In this document: positions 51,400 through 60,199 of the stretch, piece after piece
Numbering within the stretch: position 1 is the first letter of the stretch
Layout of the letters: the number at the start of each line of letters is the position of its first letter
Assembly (NCBI RefSeq): GCF_014656055.1
Contig: NZ_BNBR01000004.1
Location: 697,081 to 761,080 of the forward strand
Source: Streptomyces griseosporeus
GTDB taxonomy: Bacteria; Actinomycetota; Actinomycetes; Streptomycetales; Streptomycetaceae
Length of the DNA stretch: 64,000 nt
Direction: 5' to 3'
Made by a program: the position numbers and the translations under genes
The notes under the pieces: model-generated
The model's database searches: none
Told to the model about the DNA's origin: nothing
The model's input: only the letters and a program-made list of their open reading frames with translations

Positions 51400-52305
51400 T
51401 TAGGACACGGGAGCCTCCGCGGTGACGGTGCGGTACGCGATCTCCGCCAGTCGGGCCTGCCCGTCGGTGCTCGGGTGGAACCAGTCCCAGTGGCTCAACT
51501 GGTCGGTGCCGAACCGGTAGGCGTACACCGCGCCGCCGTCGAAGCGGCAGTACCGGTCCTTGGCGCACACCTCCTCCAGCACCCCGTTGTAGGCCTCCAC
51601 CCGCTGCTGCACCGTGTCCCGGCGCAGGTTCGCCGCCGCGTCCAGCGCGTCCGCGTCGCCCAGCATGGACGGGCAGATGCCCAGCTTCCAGATCTGCTTG
51701 CCCAGCGGGTTGGTACGGCCCTGTGACCACAGACGCTTCAGGTTCGGCACGCTCGCCACGTACACCTGCGTCCTCGGCGCGCCGGCGCGCAGTGTGCGCA
51801 GCGCCCGCTCGAACTGGGCGCGGAAGTCCGCCACCGGCGTCATCTGCGAGGTGGCGTCCCGGCAGGCGTCGTTGGCGCCCGCCATCACCGTCACCAACTG
51901 CGGCCTGCGCGCCGCCGCCCGCGCCATCTGGCCCGCCAGGTCGGCCATCCGGGCACCCGTCACCGCGTAGTTCCAGCTGTGCGTGGCCGCCCGCGCCTGA
52001 CCCAGCAGACGCACCGCGAGGGAGTCGACGGCCGTGCTGGTGCCCGTCGCCCAGGACACCTCCGGGCAGTCCGACAGCACCGAGCAGGCGTCGAAACCGC
52101 GCGTGATCGAGTCCCCGACGGCCGCGATCGAGTCCGGGCTGCGGTTCCACGACGGCGTCGGACTCGCCGAAGGACGCGACGCCCGGTCCGGCCCGCCGGA
52201 GGACCCGGGGGAGTGGTCACCGGCCGCGTCGCACCCCGCGGCCCCCAGCACCACGGCCACCACGACGGCCAGCCCCGCCCGCGCCCGGCGGCTTGGTTTC
52301 CGCAT
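51400..52305 (-). CDS. SGNH/GDSL-family lipoprotein esterase
   Basis: About 301 residues from the ATG at 52305. A lipobox (LGAAGCD) suggests a lipid-anchored exported enzyme. SGNH blocks are present: GDSITRG, the Gly in SWNYAVTGARM, Asn in VMAGANDAC, and the DWFHPS pair with Asp and His. There are five or more cysteines. It would hydrolyse carboxyl esters at the cell surface. Other in-frame starts lie upstream. Confidence 0.85.
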   Translation of the reverse strand: MRKPSRRARAGLAVVVAVVLGAAGCDAAGDHSPGSSGGPDRASRPSASPTPSWNRSPDSIAAVGDSITRGFDACSVLSDCPEVSWATGTSTAVDSLAVRLLGQARAATHSWNYAVTGARMADLAGQMARAAARRPQLVTVMAGANDACRDATSQMTPVADFRAQFERALRTLRAGAPRTQVYVASVPNLKRLWSQGRTNPLGKQIWKLGICPSMLGDADALDAAANLRRDTVQQRVEAYNGVLEEVCAKDRYCRFDGGAVYAYRFGTDQLSHWDWFHPSTDGQARLAEIAYRTVTAEAPVS

Positions 52306-52561
52306 CCCTGCTGACCCCCTCGGCCCCGACGACAGAACGCTCCCCTCCATGACAACGCGCGAGGGTTCCCCGGTCGTGCCGTGCAACGGCTCACACCCCC
52401 ACAAGCGTCCCCCTGGGTGAATGGCGGAGGTTTCGGGGCACCGGGACCGACGGTACGTCACACTCCTCGCGCCGCCGCACGGTAGCCTCGCCATCAACGT
52501 GGCAGCCCTGCCGCCGCCGCTGTGCCAGCCTGCAAGACGACCCGCCTGCCCGGAGGTCCCG

Positions 52562-53056
52562 GTGACGACACGTGGAGTTCTGTACGTGCACTCCGCGCCG
52601 CGCGCGCTGTGCCCGCACGTCGAGTGGGCCGTCGCCGGGGTGCTCGGCACGCGCGTCAACCTCGACTGGATCCGGCAGCCCGCCGCGCCCGGCACCTGGC
52701 GCTCGGAGTTCTCCTGGCAGGGCGAGGCCGGCACCGCCTCCAAACTCGCCTCCGCGCTGCGCGGCTGGCACCTGCTGCGCTTCGAGGTCACCGCCGAGCC
52801 CTGCGCCACCGCCGAGGGCGAGCGCTACTCCTGCACCCCCGACCTCGGCATCTTCCACGCCGTCACCGGCATCCACGGCGACATCCTCATCCCCGAGGAC
52901 CGCCTGCGCGCCGCCCTGCTGCGCAGCCAGCGCGGCGAGACCGACCTGGAGGCCGAGCTGTCCAAGCTGCTCGGCAAGCCCTGGGACGACGAACTGGAGC
53001 CCTTCCGCTACGCGGGCGAGGGCGCCCCGGTCCGCTGGCTGCACCAGGTGGTCTGA
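52562..53056 (+). CDS. DUF3145 family protein
   Basis: 164 residues from a GTG at 52562 with GGAGG seven bases before it. It starts TTRGVLYVHSAPRALCPHVEW, the family opening, and has no membrane segment. DUF3145 is restricted to actinobacteria and sits next to the fatty-acid cluster in streptomycetes. Its role is unknown. Longer in-frame starts exist upstream but break the family pattern. Confidence 0.85.
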   Translation: MTTRGVLYVHSAPRALCPHVEWAVAGVLGTRVNLDWIRQPAAPGTWRSEFSWQGEAGTASKLASALRGWHLLRFEVTAEPCATAEGERYSCTPDLGIFHAVTGIHGDILIPEDRLRAALLRSQRGETDLEAELSKLLGKPWDDELEPFRYAGEGAPVRWLHQVV

Positions 53057-53077
53057 CACACCGTCGCCGGAGTACGG

Positions 53078-53109
53078 AAGGGGCCCCACCTCGAAAGGTG
53101 GGGCCCCTT
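53078..53109. terminator. Bidirectional terminator between DUF3145 gene and fabF
   Basis: A perfect 14-bp stem, AAGGGGCCCCACCT with AGGTGGGGCCCCTT, and a CGAA tetraloop. It lies between convergent genes and is flanked by A/T-rich ends on both strands. Confidence 0.9.
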
Positions 53110-53129
53110 CACGCACGTACGAAGGTCGC

Positions 53130-54395
53130 TCAGATCGTGCGGAACGCCAGCACCACGTTGTGCCCACCGAACCCGAACGAGTCGTTCAGGGCCGCGATGC
53201 GGCCGTCGACGGGCAGTTTCCGCGCCTCGTCGCGCACGATGTCCGCGTCGACCTCGGGGTCGAGGGTGACCACATTGATGGTCGGCGGAGCCAGCCGGTG
53301 GTACAGGGCCAGCACCGACGCCACCGACTCGATGCCGCCCGCGCCGCCCAGCAGGTGACCGGTCATCGACTTGGTCGCCGAGATCGCCATGTGGTCGACA
53401 TCCGAGCCGAAGGCCTTCCGCAGCGCCTTGATCTCACCGATGTCGCCCTGCGGCGTCGACGTCGCGTGCGCGTTGACGTGCACGATCTCCGCCGGGTCCA
53501 GGTCGGTGTTCTCCATCAGGTGCTGCAGCGCGGCCGCGATACCGGTGCCCGACGGCTCCGGCTGCGTGATGTGGTGCGCGTCGGCGGAGATGCCCTGGCC
53601 GACCGCCTCCACGTAGATCCGGGCCCCGCGCGCCCTGGCGTGCTCCTCCGACTCCAGCACGATCACTCCGGCGCCCTCACCGAGGACGAAGCCGTTGCGG
53701 TCGACGTCGAAGGGGCGCGAGGCGCCCTGCGGGTCGTCGTTGTTCTTCGACATCGCCATCATGTTGCCGAACGCGGCGATGGGCAGCGGGTGGATCGCCG
53801 CCTCCGTACCGCCGGCGACGACGACGTCGGCGCGGCCGGTGCGGATCATCTCGATGGCGTAGCCGATGGCCTCGGCGCCGGACGCGCACGCCGAGACGGG
53901 GGTGTGCACACCGGCCTGCGCACCCAGCTCGATGCCGACGTTGGCGGCCGGCGAGTTGGGCATCAGCATCGGCACGGTGTGCGGGGAGACCCGCCGCACA
54001 CCCTTCTCGCGCAGGATGTCGTACTGGTCCAGCAGCGTGGTCACGCCGCCGATGCCGGAGGCGACGACCGCGCCCAGCCGGTGCGGGTCGACCGAGGCGT
54101 CCTCGCCGGCCCGGCCGGTGAACCCGGCGTCCTTCCACGCCTCCTGGGCCGCGATCAGCGCGAACTGCGCCGAGCGGTCCAGCTTGCGCGCCTGCGGGCG
54201 AGGGATGACCTCACCCGGGTCGACGGCGATCTGCGCGGCGATACGGACCGGCAGTTCCGCCGCCCATTCCTGCTCCAGCGGGCTGACGCCGGAACGACCG
54301 GCGATCAGACCCTCCCAGGTAGAGGCTGCGTCGCCACCCAGCGGTGTGGTTGCGCCGATACCGGTGACGACCACGGTGCGATTGGTCGGGCTCAC
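53130..54395 (-). CDS. fabF: Beta-ketoacyl-ACP synthase II
   Basis: 421 residues, thiolase fold. The catalytic Cys lies in SACASGAEAIGYAIEM, and the His pair in NAHATSTPQGD and KSMTGHLLGGAGG. The GFGGHN ending is typical. It extends acyl-ACP with malonyl-ACP in the type II fatty-acid system. Last gene of the fabD-fabH-acp-fabF operon, 80 bases after acp, with a GTG start. It is the streptomycete housekeeping copy. Confidence 0.95.
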   Translation of the reverse strand: MSPTNRTVVVTGIGATTPLGGDAASTWEGLIAGRSGVSPLEQEWAAELPVRIAAQIAVDPGEVIPRPQARKLDRSAQFALIAAQEAWKDAGFTGRAGEDASVDPHRLGAVVASGIGGVTTLLDQYDILREKGVRRVSPHTVPMLMPNSPAANVGIELGAQAGVHTPVSACASGAEAIGYAIEMIRTGRADVVVAGGTEAAIHPLPIAAFGNMMAMSKNNDDPQGASRPFDVDRNGFVLGEGAGVIVLESEEHARARGARIYVEAVGQGISADAHHITQPEPSGTGIAAALQHLMENTDLDPAEIVHVNAHATSTPQGDIGEIKALRKAFGSDVDHMAISATKSMTGHLLGGAGGIESVASVLALYHRLAPPTINVVTLDPEVDADIVRDEARKLPVDGRIAALNDSFGFGGHNVVLAFRTI

Positions 54396-54475
54396 GGGAA
54401 ATCTTTCTCCAACGGATCAGAGGATCGAGCGGCGCCACCGCCGGGTGGCGGGGCCGGGGCTACCCGGCCCGTGAC

Positions 54476-54724
54476 TCAGGCCTGGTGCTTGAGGATGTAG
54501 TCGGTCGCGTCGCCGACGGTCTTGAGGTTCTTGACGTCGTCGTCCGGGATCTTGACGTCGAAGCGCTCTTCGGCGGCGACGACGACCTCGACCATGGACA
54601 GCGAGTCGACGTCCAGGTCGTCGGTGAAGGACTTGTCCAGCTGGACGTCCTCAACCGGGATCCCGGCGATCTCGTTCACGATCTCGGCGAGACCGGCGAC
54701 GATCTCTTCCTGAGTGGCGGCCAT
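54476..54724 (-). CDS. acpP: Fatty-acid acyl carrier protein
   Basis: 82 residues, acidic, four-helix ACP. The phosphopantetheine site is Ser41 in DVDSLSM. It carries growing acyl chains between FabD, FabH and FabF, whose genes flank it. The frame continues upstream of the ATG at 54724, but that region belongs to the spacer and the next gene. A GGAGCG site is close to the start. Confidence 0.96.
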   Translation of the reverse strand: MAATQEEIVAGLAEIVNEIAGIPVEDVQLDKSFTDDLDVDSLSMVEVVVAAEERFDVKIPDDDVKNLKTVGDATDYILKHQA

Positions 54725-54803
54725 GTTGGCGCTCCTTCGTTGATATTCCTGAGGGTGTAGCGGTACCCACCGTGTCCGGACCGTGTGATCCGGCACGGAG
54801 TGC

Positions 54804-55805
54804 CTAGGGGAGAGTAACGACCGTCGCGGCGTACACGAGACCCGCCCCGAATCCGATGACGAGTGCGGTGTCGCCGCTCTTCGCCTCTCCGGTCGCCAGG
54901 AGCCGCTCCATCGCGAGCGGGATCGAGGCGGCCGAGGTGTTGCCGGTGGTGCGGATGTCACGGGCGACCGTGACCGACTCCGGCAGCTTGAGCGTCTTCG
55001 CCAGCGAGTCGATGATCCGCTCGTTGGCCTGGTGCGGAATGAAAACGTCCAGCTCGTCCGAGGTGATCCCGGCCGCGTCCAGCGCCTGCTGGGCGACCTT
55101 CGCCATCTCGAACACGGCCCAGCGGAAGACCGCCTGGCCCTCCTGGGTGATCGCCGGGAACCGCTCGACCACGCCCTCGCGGTAGTCGGTCCACGGCACG
55201 GTCTGCTTGATGGTCTCCGACTTGTCGCCCTCGGAGCCCCACACGGTCGGGCCGATCGCCGGCTCCTGCGAGGGGCCGACGACGACCGCGCCGGCGCCGT
55301 CACCGAACAGGAAGGCCGTCGCGCGGTCCTCCAGGTCGGTCAGGTCGCTCAGCCGCTCCACGCCGATGACCAGCACGTACTCCGCCGAACCCTCGACGAT
55401 CATGCCCTTGGCGAGGGTGAGGCCGTAGCCGAAGCCGGCGCAGCCCGCCGAGATGTCGAAGGCCGCGGCCTTGTCCGTGCCCAGCTTGTCGGCGATCTCC
55501 GTCGCCACGGCGGGGGTCTGCTTGAAGTGCGTGACCGTCGAGACGATCACCGCGCCGACCTGCTCGGCGGAGATCCCGGCGTCGGCGATCGCCTTGCCGG
55601 ACGCCTCGATCGACATCGCGGCGACGGTCTCCTCGTCGTTCGCCCAGTGCCGGGTCTGGATGCCCGAGCGCGAACGGATCCACTCGTCGGACGAGTCGAT
55701 CTTCTCCAGGATCACCTCGTTGGGCACGACCCGGGTCGGGCGGTAGCCGCCGACACCGAGGATGCGCGCGTACGGGGCGCCCTTGCCGGCCTTGATCTTC
55801 GCCAT
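54804..55805 (-). CDS. fabH: Beta-ketoacyl-ACP synthase III
   Basis: 333 residues. Triad: Cys122 in SAGCAGFGYG, His in IPHQANERI, Asn in TTGNTSAAS. It starts fatty-acid chains by condensing acyl-CoA primers (branched ones in streptomycetes) with malonyl-ACP. It lies between fabD (24-base gap) and acp (79 bases). Confidence 0.96.
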   Translation of the reverse strand: MAKIKAGKGAPYARILGVGGYRPTRVVPNEVILEKIDSSDEWIRSRSGIQTRHWANDEETVAAMSIEASGKAIADAGISAEQVGAVIVSTVTHFKQTPAVATEIADKLGTDKAAAFDISAGCAGFGYGLTLAKGMIVEGSAEYVLVIGVERLSDLTDLEDRATAFLFGDGAGAVVVGPSQEPAIGPTVWGSEGDKSETIKQTVPWTDYREGVVERFPAITQEGQAVFRWAVFEMAKVAQQALDAAGITSDELDVFIPHQANERIIDSLAKTLKLPESVTVARDIRTTGNTSAASIPLAMERLLATGEAKSGDTALVIGFGAGLVYAATVVTLP

Positions 55806-55829
55806 GTTCGAATCGGCTCCTTGGGCGTC

Positions 55830-56741
55830 TCAGGCGTGCTCTGCGATGAGGTCGCGGGCCGCGTCGAGGTCGTCGGGGGTCTTCAGGGCCAGCGTCGCCA
55901 CGCCCGGCAGGGCGCGCTTGGCGATCCCGGTGAGGGTGCCGCCCGGGCACACCTCGATGAGGGCGGTGACGCCCAGCTCCTGGAAGGTCTCCATGCACAG
56001 GTCCCAGCGGACCGGGTTGGCGACCTGGCCGACCAGGCGCGAGACGACCTCGTCGCCGGTCGCGACGGTCCGGCCGTCCTTGTTCGAGACGTACGTGACC
56101 TTCGGGTCGGCCGGCGTCAGGGCCTGCGCGGCCTCCGCCAGCTTGTCGACCGCGGGGGCCATGTGGTGCGTGTGGAAGGCGCCGGCGACCTTCAGTGCCA
56201 CGACGCGGCGGACGCCCTCGGGCTTGTCCGTCTCCAGCGCGGCGAGCTGCTCCAGGGTGCCCGCGGCCACGATCTGACCGGCGCCGTTGACGTTGGCCGC
56301 GGTCAGGCCGAGCTTCTCCAGGTGCGGCAGCGTGGTCTCCGGGTCGCCGCCGAGCAGCGCCGACATGCCGGTCGGGGTGATCGCGGCGGCCTCCGCCATC
56401 GCCAGGCCGCGCTTGCGGACGAGGGTCAGCGCGGCGGTGTCGTCGAGGACGCCCGCGAACGCGGCCGCGGTGATCTCACCGACGCTGTGCCCGGCGACGG
56501 CACCGGGTGCCACCTCGCCGAGCGCGGCGGCGGACAGCAGCCCGGCGGCCACCAGCAGCGGCTGGGCCACCGCGGTGTCCCGGATCTCGTCCGCGTCGGC
56601 CTTCGTGCCGTAGTGGGCGAGGTCCAGTCCGATGGCGTCCGACCACGCGGCGACGCGGTCGGCGGCGCCGGGCAGGTCGAGCCAGGGAGTCAGGAAGCCG
56701 GGCGTCTGAGCGCCCTGGCCGGGAGCGACGAGTACGAACAC
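55830..56741 (-). CDS. fabD: Malonyl-CoA:ACP acyltransferase
   Basis: 303 residues from the GTG at 56741, which gives the family opening (M)FVLVAPGQGAQ. A GTG six bases earlier is also possible. The nucleophile Ser is in GHSVGEIT, and the catalytic His in AFHTHHMAPA. It moves malonyl units from CoA to ACP, and so draws on the malonyl-CoA that carboxyltransferase and MatB-like enzymes supply. First gene of the fab operon. Confidence 0.95.
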   Translation of the reverse strand: MFVLVAPGQGAQTPGFLTPWLDLPGAADRVAAWSDAIGLDLAHYGTKADADEIRDTAVAQPLLVAAGLLSAAALGEVAPGAVAGHSVGEITAAAFAGVLDDTAALTLVRKRGLAMAEAAAITPTGMSALLGGDPETTLPHLEKLGLTAANVNGAGQIVAAGTLEQLAALETDKPEGVRRVVALKVAGAFHTHHMAPAVDKLAEAAQALTPADPKVTYVSNKDGRTVATGDEVVSRLVGQVANPVRWDLCMETFQELGVTALIEVCPGGTLTGIAKRALPGVATLALKTPDDLDAARDLIAEHA

Positions 56742-56807
56742 TCTCACACTCTCTCTTGCAGACGGGCACGGCCGCCCGTGGGGACAAGGACGAAGAACAC
56801 GAAGGGG

Positions 56808-56828
56808 TTTTGTGGACCCCCGACAAAG
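56808..56828 (-). promoter_or_regulatory. Candidate FasR site in the fabD leader
   Basis: TTTTGT and ACAAAG form an inverted repeat with a nine-base centre, in the 88-base gap before fabD. From memory, the streptomycete FasR regulator binds in this gap. Sequence gives only the palindrome; the assignment is inferred. Confidence 0.5.
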
Positions 56829-56829
56829 A

Positions 56830-58035
56830 CTAGGTCTGGGGATCCCCGTCCACCAGACGCCCCAGGATCAGCGCGATGCGCAACGTGAACGCGGAGCGTA
56901 CATCAGAAGGCGACCAGCCGGTGACATCTGTCACACGTCGGAGCCGGTAGCGCACGGTATTGGGGTGGACGAACAGCATCCGCGCCGCCCCCTCCAGGCT
57001 GCTCGCCTGCTCCAGGTAGACGCTCAGCGTCTCCAGCAGCGCCGAGCCCGCCTCCTCCAGCGGTCTGTAGATCTCCTCCACCAGCTGTTCGCGCGCGGTC
57101 GGATCACCGGCGATCGCGCGCTCCGGCAGCAGATCGTCCGCGAGAACCGGCCGCGGCGCGTCCTGCCAGGCCGAACACGCCTTCAGGCCCGCCGCCGCGG
57201 CCTGCGCGGACCGGGTCGCGGCCTGCAGGTCCGGTACGACCGGACCCGCCACCACCGGTCCCGCCGCGAACGGCCCGATCAGCGACTTCGCCACGGCGAG
57301 CGGATTGTCGCTGCCGCCCGCGATCACCACCAGACGGCTGCCGAGGACCCCGGTCAGCACCTGGAGCTTGGCGTGCCGGGCGGCACGGCGGATCGCCTCG
57401 ACGGTCAGCTCGCTGTCCCCGTCGGGGGCCGTGCCCAGCACCACGCACACATGCTCCGGCGCGTTCCAGCCGAGCGCCGCGGCCCGGCTGACTGCGCCCT
57501 CGTCGGCCTCCCCGCTCAGCACGGCGTTGACGACCAGCGACTCAAGACGCGCGTCCCAGGCACCGCGTGCCTCGGCGGCCTGGGCGTACACCTGCGCGGT
57601 GGCGAAGGCGATCTCCCGGGCGTACACCAGCAGCGCCTCGCGCAGCACGCTCTCGTCGCCCGGCGCGGCCACCTCGTCGATGGCCGACTCCATCACCTCG
57701 ATCGTGGTGCGCACCATCTCCACGGTCTGCCGCAGGGTGATCGCCCGGGTCAGCTCGCGCGGCGCCGTGCCGAAGACGTCCGTGGAGATCGCCTGCGGGG
57801 CGTCCGGGTGCCGGAACCACTCGGTGAACGCGGCGATGCCGGCCTGCGCGACCAGCCCGATCCAGGAACGGTTCTCCGGTGGCATGGCCCGGTACCACGG
57901 CAGCGTCTCGTCCATCCGCGCGATGGCCTGCGCGGCGAGGGACCCGGAGGACTTCTCCAGCCGCTTCAGGGTCGCGGAGTGCGGGTGGACGACATGCGCG
58001 GCGGCGCCGGGGTGGCGAGTTTCGGGTTCGGGCAC
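56830..58035 (-). CDS. fasR: PucR-type activator of fatty-acid genes (FasR-like)
   Basis: About 401 residues from a GTG at 58035 (VPEPETRHPG). The C-terminal PucR-type HTH is FVHPNTVRYRLRRV, in a CdaR/PucR arrangement with a GGDEF-like linker region. Its position directly upstream of fabD matches S. coelicolor SCO2386, described as the fab operon activator. The name relies on that synteny and length. It probably senses acyl-CoA or ACP status, which the sequence does not show. Start codon uncertain. Confidence 0.88.
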   Translation of the reverse strand: MPEPETRHPGAAAHVVHPHSATLKRLEKSSGSLAAQAIARMDETLPWYRAMPPENRSWIGLVAQAGIAAFTEWFRHPDAPQAISTDVFGTAPRELTRAITLRQTVEMVRTTIEVMESAIDEVAAPGDESVLREALLVYAREIAFATAQVYAQAAEARGAWDARLESLVVNAVLSGEADEGAVSRAAALGWNAPEHVCVVLGTAPDGDSELTVEAIRRAARHAKLQVLTGVLGSRLVVIAGGSDNPLAVAKSLIGPFAAGPVVAGPVVPDLQAATRSAQAAAAGLKACSAWQDAPRPVLADDLLPERAIAGDPTAREQLVEEIYRPLEEAGSALLETLSVYLEQASSLEGAARMLFVHPNTVRYRLRRVTDVTGWSPSDVRSAFTLRIALILGRLVDGDPQT

Positions 58036-58142
58036 GGGACAAGGGTGCCTTATCGGGACGGGGGCGTGTATGGCCGGGTGGCGGTCGCCCGCCCGCGGGG
58101 CGCCACGATCCACGGCCCGGCCCGGCTACCGTGGGGCCCGTG

Positions 58143-58802
58143 ATGGTGGACGTGCAGCGAGCCGGTGAGCGGTATCCGGGGGGCGATCCGGCCGCCGGGA
58201 TCGAGTCCCGGCACGCCTTTTCCTTCGGGCCGCACTACGACCCGGACAATCTCCGCTTCGGCGCGCTCATCGCCTGCAACGAGGAACGGCTGGCCCCCGG
58301 TGCCGGGTTCGACGAGCACCCGCACAGCCACACCGAGATCGTCACCTGGGTGGTGGAGGGCGAGCTGACCCACCGTGACTCGACGGGGCGGGAGAGCCTG
58401 GTGCGCGCCGGGGACCTGCAGCGGCTCAGCTCGGCGGCGGGCGTGCGGCACGTGGAGCGCAACGACGGCGACCGGCCCCTGACCTTCGTGCAGATGTGGC
58501 TGGCCCCGCTGACCCCGGGCGGCGACCCCTTCCACGAGGTCGTCCACGGCATCGCCGACTCCACCCCCTACGCCGTCCCGGAGGCCGGCGCGCTGCTCCA
58601 CGTCCGCCGCCTCGGCGCGGGCGAGCGGACCGCCGTACCCGACGCGGCCCGGGTGTACGTCCATGTGGTGCGCGGCCGGGTCCTGGTGGGCGGCGAGGTG
58701 CTGGGCGCCGGGGACGCCGCGCGGGTCACCGGCGCCGAAGGGCTCGAACTGGCGGCCGAGACCGCCGCCGAGGCACTGGTGTGGGAGATGGCGGACTACT
58801 GA
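58143..58802 (+). CDS. Pirin-family cupin protein
   Basis: 219 residues. The N-terminal cupin carries the metal-binding HPHSHTEIVTWVVEGELTH, here split as H-x-H-x3-E, plus a His in GVRHVERND. It belongs to the YhhW/pirin-like group, of which some are quercetinases; the activity is unknown. Start: GTG 58140, ATG 58143 and GTG 58146 are adjacent, and none has a clear ribosome-binding site, so a leaderless mRNA is likely. The stop overlaps the convergent serine hydrolase by seven bases. Confidence 0.82.
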   Translation: MVDVQRAGERYPGGDPAAGIESRHAFSFGPHYDPDNLRFGALIACNEERLAPGAGFDEHPHSHTEIVTWVVEGELTHRDSTGRESLVRAGDLQRLSSAAGVRHVERNDGDRPLTFVQMWLAPLTPGGDPFHEVVHGIADSTPYAVPEAGALLHVRRLGAGERTAVPDAARVYVHVVRGRVLVGGEVLGAGDAARVTGAEGLELAAETAAEALVWEMADY

Positions 58803-59617
58803 CGGATCTCCGCCAGCACCGCCTCCGTGAACGCCGGCCAGGCCTCGATCGCCCACGGGCCGAACGCCCGGTCCGTCAGGGCCACGCAGGCCGCGCCCGC
58901 GTCCGGGTCGATCCACAGGAACGTACCGGACTGGCCGAAGTGCCCGAAGGTGCGCGGGGAGGACGACGCGCCCGTCCAGTGCGGGGACTTGCCGTCGCGG
59001 ATCTCGAAGCCGAGGCCCCAGTCGTTGGGGTTCTGGTGGCCGTAGCCCGGCAGCACGCCCTTGGTGCCCGGGTACTGGACCGTCATCGCCTCGGCGACCG
59101 TGCGCGGGTCCAGCAGGCGCGGCGCCTGCACCTCCGCCGCGAACCGCAGCAGGTCCTCGACCGTCGACACGCCGTCCTTGGCGGGCGAGCCGTCCAGGGT
59201 GGTGTCCGCCATGCCGAGCGGCTCCAGCACCGCCTGCCGCAGGTACTCGGCGAACGGGATGTCCGTCGCCTTGGCCACGTGGTCGCCGAGCTGCTCGAAA
59301 CCGGCGTTGGAGTACAGCCGCCGCTCGCCGGGCGCCGACATCACCCGGTGCTCGTCGAAGGCGAGGCCGGAGGTGTGGGCGAGGAGATGGCGGACCGTGG
59401 CGCCGGGCGGGCCGGCCGGCTCGTCCAGCTCGACCGCGCCCTCCTCGTACGCGACGAGCACGGCGTAGGCCGCGAGCGGCTTGGTGACCGAGGCCAGCGG
59501 GAAGCGCCGGCCGACGGGACCGTGCACCCCGAGCACACTGCCGTCGGCCCGTACGACACCCGCCGCGGCGGAGGGGACCGGCCAGTTCTCGATCGACGCG
59601 AGGCTGTTCAGCGACAT
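58796..59617 (-). CDS. Serine hydrolase, class C beta-lactamase family
   Basis: 273 residues, cytoplasmic. The SxxK is SVTK (in PLASVTKPLAAY), the Tyr motif is LYSNAGFEQL, and an HFGQSG motif is near the C-terminus. Likely an esterase or peptidase. It is shorter than the 382-residue relative at 41019-42167 and not closely similar. The substrate is unknown. It lies 18 bases after the GNAT stop, in the same operon. Confidence 0.85.
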   Translation of the reverse strand: MSLNSLASIENWPVPSAAAGVVRADGSVLGVHGPVGRRFPLASVTKPLAAYAVLVAYEEGAVELDEPAGPPGATVRHLLAHTSGLAFDEHRVMSAPGERRLYSNAGFEQLGDHVAKATDIPFAEYLRQAVLEPLGMADTTLDGSPAKDGVSTVEDLLRFAAEVQAPRLLDPRTVAEAMTVQYPGTKGVLPGYGHQNPNDWGLGFEIRDGKSPHWTGASSSPRTFGHFGQSGTFLWIDPDAGAACVALTDRAFGPWAIEAWPAFTEAVLAEIRQ

Positions 59618-59635
59618 GCCGTCGAGCCTAAGCGC

Positions 59636-60103
59636 TCACAGGCTCAGTTCCATCAAGGGGTCGGGTTTGCGCCCGAAGCCCAGCGACGCGTACAGCGGCT
59701 CCGCCTCGGCCGACGTGGTCAGCTGCACGTAGCCGGCGCCGCGGGCGCGGAACCAGTCCAGCAGTTCGCGCATGCACGCGCGCGCGTAGCCGCGGCGCCG
59801 CGCGTCCGGGTCGGTCGCCACGCTGAAGACGAAACCGGCCGTGCCCGTGGGGTGGCCCGCCCGTCCGATGCGGTACTCCAGCGTCCCCGCCACCAGCGCG
59901 GCCAGCGCCCCCGGCCGCTCGGGGTGGTCCACGACGAACGCCGCGAAGTCGCCCTCCGGGTCCGCCAGCCGCGCCCGCAGCACCGGCAGCGAGGCGGCGT
60001 GCCAGTCGGCGGGCCCCTCCGAGCGGACCGCCTCGATCATCACCTGACGCAGACGGAGCACTTCCGCGGCGTCCTCCGGCACAGCACGACGTACTAGGCT
60101 CAT
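59636..60103 (-). CDS. GNAT-family N-acetyltransferase
   Basis: 155 residues. The acetyl-CoA pyrophosphate loop appears as TDPDARRRGYARACM, with the beta-bulge FVFSVA before it and AEPLYASLGF near the end. The acceptor is unknown. It starts 18 bases ahead of the serine hydrolase start-side neighbour, so the two probably share a transcript. Confidence 0.88.
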   Translation of the reverse strand: MSLVRRAVPEDAAEVLRLRQVMIEAVRSEGPADWHAASLPVLRARLADPEGDFAAFVVDHPERPGALAALVAGTLEYRIGRAGHPTGTAGFVFSVATDPDARRRGYARACMRELLDWFRARGAGYVQLTTSAEAEPLYASLGFGRKPDPLMELSL

Positions 60104-60164
60104 GCCGCCTACGGTACTTACATGTGGGGGTGTGAGTCTGCCGAATTCTCACCCGATCCGCTTG

Positions 60165-60182
60165 CTTGGAGTGCACTCCAAG
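60165..60182 (+). promoter_or_regulatory. Perfect 18-bp palindrome, MerR-type operator
   Basis: CTTGGAGTGCACTCCAAG is a perfect palindrome 18 bases ahead of the merR start. It sits where a MerR protein would bind, between a -35 (CTTGCT, 60161-60166) and a -10 (ATAGCG, 60186-60191) separated by the characteristic 19 bp. Confidence 0.75.
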
Positions 60183-60199
60183 GTCATAGCGTGGGGGAC

